Assembly: GCF_012516435.1 (NCBI RefSeq)
Contig: NZ_CP051216.1
Span: 372,001-436,000 of the forward strand
Direction of reading: 5' to 3'
Source of the DNA: Pseudodesulfovibrio sp. zrk46
GTDB lineage: Bacteria > Desulfobacterota > Desulfovibrionia > Desulfovibrionales > Desulfovibrionaceae
DNA length: 64,000 nt
This document shows positions 43,212 through 53,140 of the stretch, piece by piece; the first letter of the stretch is position 1; each line of letters starts with the position of its first letter. Below the pieces are notes generated by a model. It saw nothing but the letters and a program-made list of their open reading frames with translations, made no database searches and was not told the DNA's origin. A program made the position numbers and the translations under genes.

Positions 43212-43503
43212 AGGAAACCTCGACAGTCACAGTATTGGTGCCGGCGTCCGTGGTCACGGACGTGGTCAGGAAATTGGTATCCAGCTCGGACACCACGGAT
43301 TCCACCAGGGCCTGAATGTCGGAAGAACCGCCATCCATCAGGGCCAGACGCGCGCCTTCACGGCTCGCTTCCGTCAGACTGGAATAGGCATGCATGGCAT
43401 TACCCCCTTCCACAAGCAGAAGCAGAATCATCACCATGGCCGGAAGCATGATGGCAAATTCGACTGCCGCTATCCCTCTCCGTGATGTCTCTCTCTTTCT
43501 CAT
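43117..43503 (-). CDS. TadE-like pilus assembly pseudopilin, first copy
   Basis: 128 residues from ATG 43503 (GAGAGG six bases upstream). RRGIAAVEFAIMLPAMVMILLLLVEGGNAM is the pseudopilin-like leader, Glu and helix. Its stop lies inside the tadG frame, implying coupled translation. First gene of the minor-pilin operon and transcribed away from the NtrC-type regulator, from a sigma-54 promoter at 43557-43572. Confidence 0.85.
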   Translation of the reverse strand: MRKRETSRRGIAAVEFAIMLPAMVMILLLLVEGGNAMHAYSSLTEASREGARLALMDGGSSDIQALVESVVSELDTNFLTTSVTTDAGTNTVTVEVSYAYVPFGEDAFELLTGDKSFPMVAQTVMPLP

Positions 43504-43556
43504 TGCACACCTCTCGCACTTGCTGCTGAACACATGTTTGATTTGCAATTTATAAC

Positions 43557-43572
43557 AGCAACAGATGTGCCA
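43557..43572 (-). promoter_or_regulatory. Sigma-54 promoter of the tadE-tadG-tadE operon
   Basis: On the minus strand TGGCAC-ATCTG-TTGCT matches the consensus -24/-12 boxes exactly, with correct spacing. The transcript would start about 45 bases before the tadE ATG. Confidence 0.85.
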
Positions 43573-43682
43573 GAGAAACTCACCGACTACACAAAATGAT
43601 CACTAATACCTTGATTTTGAATCATAATTTTTTTTGTGACCAAAACATTCTTTCGAACGTATAAGTTGAGTGAGAGCATAGT

Positions 43683-43700
43683 TATCTATTTTTTGTAGAT
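43683..43700 (-). promoter_or_regulatory. Candidate enhancer site for the tadE promoter
   Basis: On the minus strand ATCTACAAAAAATAGATA, a dyad (ATCTA/TAGAT) that matches 15 of 18 positions of the site before flp2. Its centre is about 120 bases upstream of the -24 box. It also lies just upstream of the activator gene, so autoregulation is possible. Confidence 0.55.
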
Positions 43701-43754
43701 TTTCTGAAGCTATGAGTGTATAGTAAGAACAAATGAACAATGGTGAGGAATGAC

Positions 43755-45140
<1,386 letters not shown>

Positions 45141-45148
45141 TCCATTTC

Positions 45149-45166
45149 TCCACTAATTATAGACTT
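45149..45166 (+). promoter_or_regulatory. Candidate enhancer site for flp1
   Basis: CTCCACTAATTATAGACT matches 14 of 18 positions of the flp2 site at 45699. Its centre is about 105 bases upstream of the flp1 -24 box. A second dyad TTGTG-N7-CACAA lies at 45178-45194. Confidence 0.5.
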
Positions 45167-45262
45167 CACCTTGATATTGTGTGGATTGCACAATCGTCAT
45201 ATTTCACACAATAGACCTTTTTTATTAGACAAAATATCCTTCCATCGCCTTTACAAAGCTAC

Positions 45263-45278
45263 TGGCACGAGTGTTGCC
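45263..45278 (+). promoter_or_regulatory. Sigma-54 promoter of flp1
   Basis: TGGCACG-AGTG-TTGC is a full consensus match at correct spacing, about 50 bases before the flp1 start. Confidence 0.88.
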
Positions 45279-45329
45279 TGTAATGTGCAAGACAGTGACA
45301 CCGTGCTTGCATATTAAAGGAGATGGACC

Positions 45330-45506
45330 ATGAAACACCCGATTCACCGCCTGATACGCGACCAGGATGGCGCCACCGCGCTTGAATACGGCCTGCTCGC
45401 CACCCTGATTGCCGCCGTTATCGCCACAGCCGTAGGCGCCATCGGCACCAGCATCAGAGATCTATTCAATACGCTTTCCACTGCCATGAATGCGGCGACG
45501 AGCTGA
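45330..45506 (+). CDS. Flp/Fap-type pilin, first copy
   Basis: 58 residues. Short leader MKHPIHRLIRDQDG, then the Flp signature ATALEYGLLATLIAAVI: prepilin peptidase should cut after Gly, with Glu and Tyr at +5/+6-like positions, and the helix packs in the fibre. It ends RDLFNTLSTAMNAATS. SD AAAGGAGAT before ATG. Separate transcript from its own sigma-54 promoter, ending at 45537-45579. Major pilin of the Tad system, alone or with flp2. Confidence 0.93.
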   Translation: MKHPIHRLIRDQDGATALEYGLLATLIAAVIATAVGAIGTSIRDLFNTLSTAMNAATS

Positions 45507-45536
45507 TAACAAGCTGATTATTTGATCTATTTTACT

Positions 45537-45579
45537 AAGGCCTGCACCCTTTTCTGAGGTTGCAGGCCTTCTTCTTTTC
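45537..45579 (+). terminator. Terminator after flp1
   Basis: AAGGCCTGCA and TGCAGGCCTT pair around a 14-base loop, then CTTCTTTTC. Confidence 0.82.
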
Positions 45580-45617
45580 AACGCTAAACTTCAGCCACCA
45601 CAGACCACCAACACGAA

Positions 45618-45635
45618 ATCCATTATTTATAGAGT
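45618..45635 (+). promoter_or_regulatory. Second, distal enhancer-like site before flp2
   Basis: TCCATTATTTATAGAGTC resembles the flp1 site (TCCACTAATTATAGACTT). It lies about 200 bases before the flp2 -24 box. Confidence 0.38.
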
Positions 45636-45698
45636 CTTTTAAGGTACTGTTTTTAAACAATTTATCGACATCGCCAAACAGGACACCACTCAAACAAA

Positions 45699-45716
45699 CT
45701 CTACAAATAATAGATT
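45699..45716 (+). promoter_or_regulatory. Candidate enhancer site for flp2
   Basis: CTCTACAAATAATAGATT, the reference member of the three-promoter dyad motif. Its centre is about 115 bases upstream of the flp2 -24 box. Confidence 0.55.
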
Positions 45717-45822
45717 TATCGTAATTTCAAACAGGCGTAACAAATTCGCACCACTGCCTATTATTTTTTTTCACCAATTTTAACAAGTATTTACAAATAA
45801 AACAACGCGCCTATTTTTTCGC

Positions 45823-45838
45823 TGGCACACGGGTTGCT
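45823..45838 (+). promoter_or_regulatory. Sigma-54 promoter of flp2 and probably the tad operon
   Basis: TGGCAC-ACGGG-TTGCT matches the consensus exactly. No strong terminator was seen between flp2 and the prepilin peptidase gene, so the long tad operon may be read from here. Confidence 0.88.
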
Positions 45839-45929
45839 TTATGGGAAGCGTGGCTGGTGCAACAGAACGCGAAACAAATTTCTAAACCCAAATAGCTCCA
45901 AACGGAGCAAACTAATGAGGAGAAAAACT

Positions 45930-46109
45930 ATGACTATCATGAACCTTATCCGTAACGAAGAAGGCGCAACTGCACTCGAATACGGCCTGCTCGCCGCCCT
46001 GATCGCTGGCGTTATCGCCGCAGCCGTTACCGCCCTCGGTACTTCCGTACAGGGCACCTTTGAAACCATTTCTTCCAAGATGTCCGCCGCCACCAGCACC
46101 GGTTCCTAA
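45930..46109 (+). CDS. Flp/Fap-type pilin, second copy
   Basis: 59 residues from ATG 45930 (GAGGAG, seven-base spacing); the longer open frame includes the promoter. MTIMNLIRNEEG is the leader and ATALEYGLLAALIAGVIAAA the conserved core, nearly the same as in flp1. The C-terminal half differs from flp1 (QGTFETISSKMSAATSTGS). First gene of the tad operon. Confidence 0.95.
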   Translation: MTIMNLIRNEEGATALEYGLLAALIAGVIAAAVTALGTSVQGTFETISSKMSAATSTGS

Positions 46110-46260
46110 ACCGACGCGGCAAATTAGGTAAATCCGTTTAACGGAAGCAGCCAGAGCAGCCGGACCGGGGCTTGCGGGAAAGCAGCCCGCTCGTCCCGGT
46201 CCTGTCATCCGAAGGGAAAGCGGATGGCGCATCAAACCTGGCACATGATTCGGGGGAACC

Positions 46261-46806
46261 ATGGATATTCTTATCACTATCGTGCTGGCAGCAGCGCTGA
46301 CCATCGCAACCATCACCGACCTCAGAAGTCAGCGGATATATAACTGGCTGACCTTCCCGCTCATCCTCTCCGGATTGATCGTTCACACGGTCACCGGCGG
46401 GCTTGACGGTCTTATGTTGAGCGGTGGCGGCTTTGGTCTGGGCCTCGGCCTGATGGTGGTACCCTTCTTTATGGGCGCCATGGGTGCGGGAGACGTCAAG
46501 CTCATGGCCGGCATCGGCGCATGGCTCGGCACAGACGCAACATTCATCGCCTTCCTGGCCACCTGCTTCGCAGGCGGCGTGTACGCACTCCTGGTTATGT
46601 TCAGGAACGTGGACTACATGAAGGCCGTCTTCTCCAACATCTGGAATTCCTTCCTGCACATCCTGGTCACCCATAAGTTCGAGTACGCCCCGCTGGCCGA
46701 AGCGCAGTCCCTGCCTCGGCTCTGTTACGGCGTCGCCATAGCCGTCGGCACAGTCGCGACCATGGCTCTGAACTTTACCCAGACCGGTTCGGTCTTCATC
46801 CGATAA
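46261..46806 (+). CDS. Prepilin peptidase, TadV/CpaA type
   Basis: 181 residues. Inner-membrane aspartyl protease (A24 family) that cuts Flp, TadE and TadG-like leaders. The two catalytic aspartates are in TDLRSQRIYNWL and MGAGDVKLMAGIGAWLG. About five membrane helices, no methyltransferase domain, as usual for TadV/CpaA. GGGGGAA lies before the ATG. Confidence 0.94.
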   Translation: MDILITIVLAAALTIATITDLRSQRIYNWLTFPLILSGLIVHTVTGGLDGLMLSGGGFGLGLGLMVVPFFMGAMGAGDVKLMAGIGAWLGTDATFIAFLATCFAGGVYALLVMFRNVDYMKAVFSNIWNSFLHILVTHKFEYAPLAEAQSLPRLCYGVAIAVGTVATMALNFTQTGSVFIR

Positions 46807-46821
46807 GCAGGGAGGGAAGCC

Positions 46822-47646
46822 ATGAGTAAGTCCACCCGCGCACTCATTCAGATAGCACTGGCGCTTATGCTGGCCATGGCCGCTGGAGTCCTCATCTTCA
46901 TGTGGACCAGCAAGGTCACCAAGCAGCCTACGCAGATTGCCGCCAAGGTCGAGACCGTTAACGTGGTCGTGGCCAAGGTCGTCCTGCGCCGCGGCGTCAA
47001 GCTCACTCCCGAGATGCTGGACATCAAGGGTTTCACTCCTGACTCCCGTCCCGGCGGCGCTTTCGGTTCCGTAGAAGAAGTTGTCGGCCGCGTGCTCAAC
47101 ATGGACGTCGGCATCAACGACGCCGTCACCGCGTCCAAGCTGGCAGACCCGTCCGTCATGGGCGGCGGTGTTTCCGCCCTCATCGAACCGGGCAAGCGCG
47201 CCATGTCGGTCAAGGGTAATGAAGTAATGGGTCTGGCCGGATTCGTTCGCCCCGGCGACCGTGTGGACGTCATCGTCTCCATGACCATGGGACAGTATGA
47301 CAACCCCGTCACCAAGCTGGTGCTGGAACGCGTCAAGGTGCTGGCCACCGGAACCGAACTCTCCCCGCCCGACGCTGAAGGCAAGACCGCATCTGTTGAC
47401 GTGTACACCCTGGAGCTGACTCCCAAGGAAAGTGAACGCCTCGCCCTCGCCGCCACCCACGGTACCCTGAATTTCGCACTGCGCAATGAGCAGGACGACG
47501 CCAAGGTCCTGACCACCGGTGCCACCAAGAAGAAGACGATCGCAGCACTCCGTCCCAAGGCCAAGCCCCGTCCCAAGCAGCTCAAGCGCAACATAGTCAA
47601 GGTCGAAGTCATCACCGGTGGCGACAGCAAGACCTTGAAGTTTTAG
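46822..47646 (+). CDS. cpaB: Flp pilus assembly protein CpaB (RcpC)
   Basis: 274 residues. One N-terminal helix (LIQIALALMLAMAAGVLIFMW), then an SAF-like domain: VNVVVAKVVLRRGVKLTPEML and FVRPGDRVDVIVSMTMG, plus the RcpC domain. A periplasmic partner of the secretin. The end is basic (PKAKPRPKQLKRN). 16 bases after the peptidase gene; SD GGAGGGAAGCC. Confidence 0.93.
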   Translation: MSKSTRALIQIALALMLAMAAGVLIFMWTSKVTKQPTQIAAKVETVNVVVAKVVLRRGVKLTPEMLDIKGFTPDSRPGGAFGSVEEVVGRVLNMDVGINDAVTASKLADPSVMGGGVSALIEPGKRAMSVKGNEVMGLAGFVRPGDRVDVIVSMTMGQYDNPVTKLVLERVKVLATGTELSPPDAEGKTASVDVYTLELTPKESERLALAATHGTLNFALRNEQDDAKVLTTGATKKKTIAALRPKAKPRPKQLKRNIVKVEVITGGDSKTLKF

Positions 47647-47655
47647 GAGGCGGCC

Positions 47656-49098
47656 ATGTCCAGAGTATTCCACACCATAAATATCTTCATCCTCACCGCC
47701 ATGCTGGTGGGCCTGATCAACGGCCTCGCTCATGCCGACGTGGAGATCATGAACTCCGAGGCTCCGGGTGTCATCCGCATCGTGCTGGACAAGTCCACCA
47801 TCCTCAATACGGATCGTCCCATTTCCCGCGTCTCTTTGGCGCAGCCCGGCGCAGCCTCCATCGTGGTGCTGTCTCCCACCCAAATTTATATTACCGGCCA
47901 GGAACTCGGTACTACCACCCTGACCCTGTGGCAGGGCAAGAATGTCTCCGCAGTATATGATTTGGTCATCACCCCGGACGTTACCCGCCTCAAGAGAATG
48001 ATCCACGAGATCCTGCCCGAGGAAAAGGGCATCCAGGTGCTCTCCTCCGGCGAATCCATCACCCTGTCCGGCACCGTGACCAACACCGGCAACCTGACCA
48101 GCGTCCTGTCGCTGGCCGAAGCAGAAGCACCGGAAAAGGTCGTTAACCTCCTGCGAGTGGGCGGCGTCCAGCAGGTAATGCTCGAAGTCCGCGTGGCCGA
48201 GATGAGCCGCACCGCCATGAAGCGCATGGGCGTCAACCTCGCAGCCACCTTCTCCAACTTCACCATGTACTCCTTCCTGAACAACCTCACCTCCCTTGGA
48301 AGGCAGACCTCCGGTCTGGGCGCGGTGAACTACATTGAACTGACCGAAAAGATCAACGGCGTGGTCCAGTACTCCAGCGGCAACATCGCCGTGAACGGTC
48401 TGCTGGACGCGCTCAAGGCCCACGGTCTGGCCCGCGTGCTGGCCGAGCCCAACTTGACCTGCGTATCCGGTGAGTCTGCCGACTTCCTGGTGGGTGGCGA
48501 GATCCCGATCCCCATTCCGAGCACCTTCGGTGTAGGCATCGAGTTCAAGCCCTTCGGTATCGGCCTTGAGTTCACCCCCACGGTCCTGTCCTCCGGTTCC
48601 ATCAACCTGATGGTCAGCCCCGAGGTATCCGAACTCGATTACACCAACGCCCTCCGTTACGAAGGCTTCGAGATTCCGGCGCTGACCACCCGCAAGGCCA
48701 CCACGGTCATCGATCTGGCCGACGGTCAGTCCTTTGCCATCGCCGGCCTGATCTCCGAATCTCTCAAGGAAAACAACCACCGCTTCCCGATCCTGGGCGA
48801 TGTCCCTGTCCTCGGTTCCCTATTCCGCAGTTCCGACTTTGAAAAGAACAAGACCGAGTTGGTCATCATCGTCACCGCCCGCCTTGCCAAGCCCATCGAT
48901 CTGGATCGCCAGACCCTGCCGGGCCAGAACTTCAAGGAACCCAGCGACTACGAATTCTACATGCTCGGTCTGCTGGAAGGTCAGGAAGACAAGAAGTCCG
49001 TGGTTCAGGCCAAGAACATCAACAAGCCCGCCGCAGGCACCGTGGTTCGCCCGGAAAACGGCTTCGACGGCGACTTTGGCCACTCCTGGCCCAAGTAA
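47656..49098 (+). CDS. cpaC: Flp pilus secretin CpaC (RcpA)
   Basis: 480 residues with a signal peptide (ending INGLAHA). N-terminal pilus-type domain (VIRIVLDKSTILNTDRPISRVSLAQPGAASI), a BON-like module (GIQVLSSGESITLSGTVTN), then the type II/III secretin domain: VMLEVRVAEMSR, ARVLAEPNLTCVSGESADFLVGGEIP and LPILGDVPVLGSLFRS-like FPILGDVPVLGSLFR. Forms the outer-membrane channel for the Flp fibre. The C-terminal ~60 residues are a variable extension. Confidence 0.95.
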   Translation: MSRVFHTINIFILTAMLVGLINGLAHADVEIMNSEAPGVIRIVLDKSTILNTDRPISRVSLAQPGAASIVVLSPTQIYITGQELGTTTLTLWQGKNVSAVYDLVITPDVTRLKRMIHEILPEEKGIQVLSSGESITLSGTVTNTGNLTSVLSLAEAEAPEKVVNLLRVGGVQQVMLEVRVAEMSRTAMKRMGVNLAATFSNFTMYSFLNNLTSLGRQTSGLGAVNYIELTEKINGVVQYSSGNIAVNGLLDALKAHGLARVLAEPNLTCVSGESADFLVGGEIPIPIPSTFGVGIEFKPFGIGLEFTPTVLSSGSINLMVSPEVSELDYTNALRYEGFEIPALTTRKATTVIDLADGQSFAIAGLISESLKENNHRFPILGDVPVLGSLFRSSDFEKNKTELVIIVTARLAKPIDLDRQTLPGQNFKEPSDYEFYMLGLLEGQEDKKSVVQAKNINKPAAGTVVRPENGFDGDFGHSWPK

Positions 49099-49109
49099 GG
49101 AGTAATGAC

Positions 49110-49391
49110 ATGAAGAATATGCTCATTCACCTCGCACTCATCGGCATCATGTTGCAGGCCGGTTGTTCCATCGCTCAGGTGGATCACAAGGAATCCACGC
49201 TCCCCTTCGGTAGTTCGGTCAAGTTGGCTATCAGCCAGCAGACCCTGAACCCGGAAGCGGGCACCGATGCCCCGGTAGTTGGCATTGACGGCCGCTACGC
49301 ACAGAAGGTGGCAGAGAAGTATAACGAAGGCCCCAGAACCGAGGCCAAGGATGGACAGTCCATTTCCGGGCTGATCGTGGAGAGCAAGTAG
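49110..49391 (+). CDS. Small Tad-locus lipoprotein (CpaD-like position)
   Basis: 93 residues with a lipoprotein signal (LIGIMLQAGCS). The mature part has a recognisable pattern NPEAGTDAPVVGIDGRYAQKVAEKYNEG, reminiscent of the C-terminal motif of CpaD-type proteins. CpaD is a lipoprotein that helps the secretin; this one is much shorter than usual, so it may be a reduced form. It lies directly after the secretin gene, where such a pilotin is expected. Confidence 0.72.
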   Translation: MKNMLIHLALIGIMLQAGCSIAQVDHKESTLPFGSSVKLAISQQTLNPEAGTDAPVVGIDGRYAQKVAEKYNEGPRTEAKDGQSISGLIVESK

Positions 49392-49392
49392 C

Positions 49393-49545
49393 ATGAAGCG
49401 GTACGCACCTCACTGCTGGCGAGAACTCGCCTTCATGGGTGCCATGACCGCGCTCCTGCTGTTCAACCTGACATTTTTCGACATCGTGCCGTTTCAGGGA
49501 GATGAAACGGGAACGACCGGGGCCGCAAGCCTCGTAAGCAGATAA
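49393..49545 (+). CDS. Small single-helix membrane protein in the tad operon
   Basis: 50 residues beginning one base after the previous stop; GGAG lies ten bases before the ATG. A basic N-terminus (MKRYAPHCWREL) precedes one hydrophobic helix (AFMGAMTALLLFNLTFF), then a polar Gly/Thr-rich tail. Orientation is probably N-in. I recognise no family; tight packing between the lipoprotein and cpaE suggests a real gene. It might tether Tad components. Confidence 0.6.
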   Translation: MKRYAPHCWRELAFMGAMTALLLFNLTFFDIVPFQGDETGTTGAASLVSR

Positions 49546-49570
49546 AGGTAATCCGGGGAAAGGGGGAACC

Positions 49571-50761
49571 ATGAACAACCGAATCATACCGGTCACACTC
49601 GCTCTCAATGACCGCGAAGAGCAAAAGAAGCTGGAACGCATGATCGCATCCAGTTACATGGTCCGACTGGCGGACGAAGACGCCGACGAGATGGGCGTGC
49701 TCATCTACGAGCCCGGCGACTCCGTGGACGAAGACTTCCCGCACATCATCCATGCCCTCGAATCCGGCAACGCCGAAGACGTATTTCTGGCTGGCGACCA
49801 TGCCGACCCGGACCTGCTGATCCGCGCCATGCGCAGCGGCATCCGTGAATTTCTCCAGTTCCCCATCGAAGAGAACGACTTCCGCGCCGCCATCATGCGT
49901 ACGGCCATGCGCGGCAGCCTCGAATCCGACGAGCACGAACGCGGCAAGATCATCACCGTACTGGGCGGCAAGTCCGGACTCGGCACCACCACCACGGCAG
50001 TGAACCTGGCCTGGGCGCTGAACAAGCGCGCCCCCGGTCGCACCCTGCTGCTGGATCTGCGCCGTCCCTCCGGCGAAGTCCCCTACTTCCTCGACCTCAA
50101 GTACGAATACAACTGGGGCGCACTGACCGAAGATATTTCCCGACTGGACGCCACGTATCTCCACTCCGTCGTCGCGGAACACGAATCCGGCCTCAACGTG
50201 CTGCCCGGCCCCACCGGCGGCGACAAGCCCGATTCCCAGTCCATGCAGCTCATCATGGAACAGCTCCGCCGCATCTACGACTTCGTGATCGTGGACACCG
50301 CATATCCGGACGACGAAGTATTACCCCGCGAAGTAGAGCAGGCCGACCACATCCTCATCGTCATGCAGCTCTCACTGCCCTGTATCGCTCGCAGCTCCCG
50401 TCTCATGGATTCCATTCGCGCACAGGACCCGGACGCCGAACGTCGCATGCAGCTCATCGCCACCCGCGTGCCCAAGGATTCTACCATTTCAATCAGCGAT
50501 GCCTCTGACGTACTGTCCCGCGACATCCCCTGGACCATTGGGGAAGACGCCTCCTCGGCCCTGTCCGCGCTGAACCAGGGGACCCCGCTTCTCGACGCAT
50601 ACCCCAAGTCTCAGGCCGCCAAGGCAATCATGGATCTGGCCGACTCGCTGGATCACCGCAAGGAAGAGCAGAAGAAGAGCTTCCGCCTGCCGTTTGCCTC
50701 CCTGTTCCGTCGCAAGAAGAAGGGCGCGGTTAATGACACCCTCGCAGGAGCAGCATCATGA
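49571..50761 (+). CDS. cpaE: Pilus localisation ATPase CpaE/TadZ
   Basis: 396 residues. N-terminal receiver-like domain ([20 protein letters not shown]; no usable phospho-Asp seen), then a MinD/ParA-type ATPase with the deviant Walker [40 protein letters not shown], and [11 protein letters not shown]. Places the Tad machine at its cell site. Overlaps cpaF by four bases (ATGA). Confidence 0.92.
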   Translation: MNNRIIPVTLALNDREEQKKLERMIASSYMVRLADEDADEMGVLIYEPGDSVDEDFPHIIHALESGNAEDVFLAGDHADPDLLIRAMRSGIREFLQFPIEENDFRAAIMRTAMRGSLESDEHERGKIITVLGGKSGLGTTTTAVNLAWALNKRAPGRTLLLDLRRPSGEVPYFLDLKYEYNWGALTEDISRLDATYLHSVVAEHESGLNVLPGPTGGDKPDSQSMQLIMEQLRRIYDFVIVDTAYPDDEVLPREVEQADHILIVMQLSLPCIARSSRLMDSIRAQDPDAERRMQLIATRVPKDSTISISDASDVLSRDIPWTIGEDASSALSALNQGTPLLDAYPKSQAAKAIMDLADSLDHRKEEQKKSFRLPFASLFRRKKKGAVNDTLAGAAS

Positions 50762-52152
50762 GCCTCGCCGCACGCCTGAACCGCAAGTCTGCCAAGTCCG
50801 CCAAGTCCGGCCCGGTGCCCGCAAACACCAAGTCCGGCTCCAAGAAGGGCAAGACCGAACTGGCTGACCACTATTTCGACGTCAAGACGCGTATCCACGA
50901 CCGTCTCATCGACATGATCGACCTCTCGCTGCTGGACTCCCTCAGCGAGACCGAGATGCGTTCCGAGATCGCCAAGGTGGCTGAAGGGCTGCTGTGGGAA
51001 GAATTCCAGAACGCGCCCCTGAACCTTGCCGAACGCAAGCGTATGCTCTCCGAGATTCAGGATGAGGTCATCGGCCTCGGACCGCTCGAACCCTACGTCA
51101 AGGACCCCACGGTCAACGATATTCTGGTCAATGGATTCAATCAGGTTTACGTGGAGCGTTCCGGCAAGCTGGAACTGACCCCGGCCCGTTTCAAGGATGA
51201 CGATCACCTGCGCAAGATCATCGACCGCATTGTCTCGCTGGTGGGACGCCGCATCGATGAATCCCAGCCTCTCTGTGACGCCCGTCTGCTGGACGGTTCC
51301 CGTGTCAACGCAGTCATCCCGCCGCTGGCAATCGACGGCCCCTCGCTCTCCATTCGTAAGTTTTCCGCTGATCCGCTGGAGGTTCAGGACCTCATCGGTT
51401 TCAACTCCCTGACCGACGGCATGGCCAAGCTCATGGACGGCATCGTCAAGGCGCGCCTCAACGTGCTCATCTCCGGCGGTACCGGTTCCGGTAAGACCAC
51501 CCTGCTCAACTGCCTCTCCCGCAACATCCCCGAAGACGAACGCATCGTCACCATCGAGGACGCAGCAGAATTGCAGCTCAAGCAGGACCACGTAGTTCGT
51601 CTGGAAACCCGCCCGGCCAACATCGAGGGACGCGGCGAAATCACCATGCGCGATCTGGTCAAGAACTGTCTGCGTATGCGCCCCGACCGCATCATCGTTG
51701 GTGAGTGTCGTTCTTCCGAAGCGCTGGACATGCTCCAGGCCATGAACACCGGTCACGACGGTTCCCTGACCACCATTCACGCCAACACCCCACGCGACGC
51801 CCTGATGCGACTGGAAACCATGGTCTCCATGGCGGGCCTGAACCTCTCGCCCATTTCCATGAAGCGCTACATTTCCTCGGCCGTGGACGTCATCATTCAG
51901 GCCACCCGTCTGGTGGACGGTACCCGTAAGGTCATCTCCATTCAGGAAATCACCGGCATGGAAGGCGACATGATCACCATGCAGGAAATCTTCGCCTTCG
52001 AACAAACCAACGTGAACAAGCAGGGCAAGGTGGAAGGGTTCTTCACCGCTCGCGGTATCCGTCCGAAGTTCGCCCAGCAACTCGACCGCATGGGCTTCTC
52101 CTTCCCGGCATCCATGTTCGAAGCAGCCCCTCAGGCTCGGAGAAAGGAGTAA
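50758..52152 (+). CDS. cpaF: Tad secretion ATPase CpaF/TadA
   Basis: 464 residues. Hexameric traffic ATPase that powers both extension and, in some systems, retraction. N-terminal helical domain, then [22 protein letters not shown], Walker [18 protein letters not shown], Asp box [14 protein letters not shown], Walker [19 protein letters not shown], and His box [19 protein letters not shown]. The first ~35 residues are basic and low complexity. Confidence 0.96.
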   Translation: MSLAARLNRKSAKSAKSGPVPANTKSGSKKGKTELADHYFDVKTRIHDRLIDMIDLSLLDSLSETEMRSEIAKVAEGLLWEEFQNAPLNLAERKRMLSEIQDEVIGLGPLEPYVKDPTVNDILVNGFNQVYVERSGKLELTPARFKDDDHLRKIIDRIVSLVGRRIDESQPLCDARLLDGSRVNAVIPPLAIDGPSLSIRKFSADPLEVQDLIGFNSLTDGMAKLMDGIVKARLNVLISGGTGSGKTTLLNCLSRNIPEDERIVTIEDAAELQLKQDHVVRLETRPANIEGRGEITMRDLVKNCLRMRPDRIIVGECRSSEALDMLQAMNTGHDGSLTTIHANTPRDALMRLETMVSMAGLNLSPISMKRYISSAVDVIIQATRLVDGTRKVISIQEITGMEGDMITMQEIFAFEQTNVNKQGKVEGFFTARGIRPKFAQQLDRMGFSFPASMFEAAPQARRKE

Positions 52153-52155
52153 GCC

Positions 52156-53130
52156 ATGTCGTTACCCCTGATCGTCGCCGCTGGTTGCACCCTCGTTTTC
52201 TTCATTCTGGCCATGGGCATTGCCGCCCTGTTCCGTGCCGGTCGTGATGAAGCCGAAGACAAGGTCAAGAAGCGCCTCAAGCAGTTCGCCCTGACCGAAG
52301 TGGAATCCGAATCCATCGATCTCGTACTCAAGGAATCCTCCATGAGTGAGATGCCGTGGTTCAACAATTTCCTCTCTTCCCTCCAGTTCGCCGCCAACCT
52401 GAACAAGCTCATCGCACAGGGAAAGGCCAAGGGCTCCGCAGGTGTCTACCTGCTCCTCTGTGCCCTGCTCGGCATGGGCGGCATCTACATCGGCGTCTCC
52501 ATGGCCGAACGCATCTGGGTGGCGGCCATCCTCGGATATTTCTTCGGCTCCATTCCGGTACAATATCTCCGCTTCCTCAAGAACCGCCGCATGGACCGCT
52601 TTCAGAAGCAGCTTCCCGATGCTCTGGATCTCATGAGCCGCGCCCTCAAGGCAGGCCACACCTTTGGTGGCGGCATGCGCATGGTGGCGGACGAATTCGA
52701 CGATCCCATGGGTAGCGAAATGCGCACCACGCTGGAAGAGATCAACTTCGGCATGGACGTGGACCGCGCCCTGTCCAACCTGCAATCCCGCGTGGCCGTG
52801 GACGACCTGAAGTTCTTCGTGGTGTCCGTGAACATCCAGCGCGAGACCGGCGGTAACCTGGCAGAGATCATCTCCAACATCGCACGCCTGGTACGTGAAC
52901 GTTTCGTCCTGTTCGGCAAGGTCAAGGTCCTGTCCGCAGAAGGTCGCCTCTCCGCGCTGCTGCTGTCAGCCCTGCCCTTCGTGGTCGTGGCCATGATGTA
53001 CACCATCAACCCCGACTACATGTCCCTGTTGTGGACCACGGAACTCGGCCGGGCCATGGCCTGGGGCGCTGCCATCTCAATGCTTATCGGCGTCTCCATC
53101 ATGCGCCGCATGGTCAAGATCAAGGTGTAG
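52156..53130 (+). CDS. tadB: Tad inner-membrane platform protein TadB
   Basis: 324 residues with membrane helices at the N-terminus (AAGCTLVFFILAMGIAALF), the middle and the C-terminus, around a GspF-type domain (QLPDALDLMSRALKAGHTFGGGMRMVADEF, FVVSVNIQRETGGNLAEIISNIA). Forms the platform on CpaF together with TadC. Starts three bases after cpaF. Confidence 0.94.
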   Translation: MSLPLIVAAGCTLVFFILAMGIAALFRAGRDEAEDKVKKRLKQFALTEVESESIDLVLKESSMSEMPWFNNFLSSLQFAANLNKLIAQGKAKGSAGVYLLLCALLGMGGIYIGVSMAERIWVAAILGYFFGSIPVQYLRFLKNRRMDRFQKQLPDALDLMSRALKAGHTFGGGMRMVADEFDDPMGSEMRTTLEEINFGMDVDRALSNLQSRVAVDDLKFFVVSVNIQRETGGNLAEIISNIARLVRERFVLFGKVKVLSAEGRLSALLLSALPFVVVAMMYTINPDYMSLLWTTELGRAMAWGAAISMLIGVSIMRRMVKIKV

Positions 53131-53140
53131 GAGGCAAGCT

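Larger units (their letters stand above)
45580..45929 (+). other. flp1-flp2 gap: regulatory DNA only
   Basis: AT-rich, no gene. It contains two enhancer-like dyads (45618-45635 and 45699-45716) and a sigma-54 promoter (45823-45838), leaving a leader of about 80 bases before flp2. Confidence 0.6.

Noticed and set aside
46226..46245. TGGCACATGATTCGGG-like sequence before the prepilin peptidase gene, considered as a fourth sigma-54 promoter
   Set aside because: The -24 box is present but the -12 TTGC box is absent.
46138..48780. 880-codon frame on the minus strand across the pilus peptidase, cpaB and cpaC genes
   Set aside because: It is antisense to three well-recognised genes, has a biased composition with many Gly/His/Asp as expected from C-ending codon use in the real genes, and shows no known motif.
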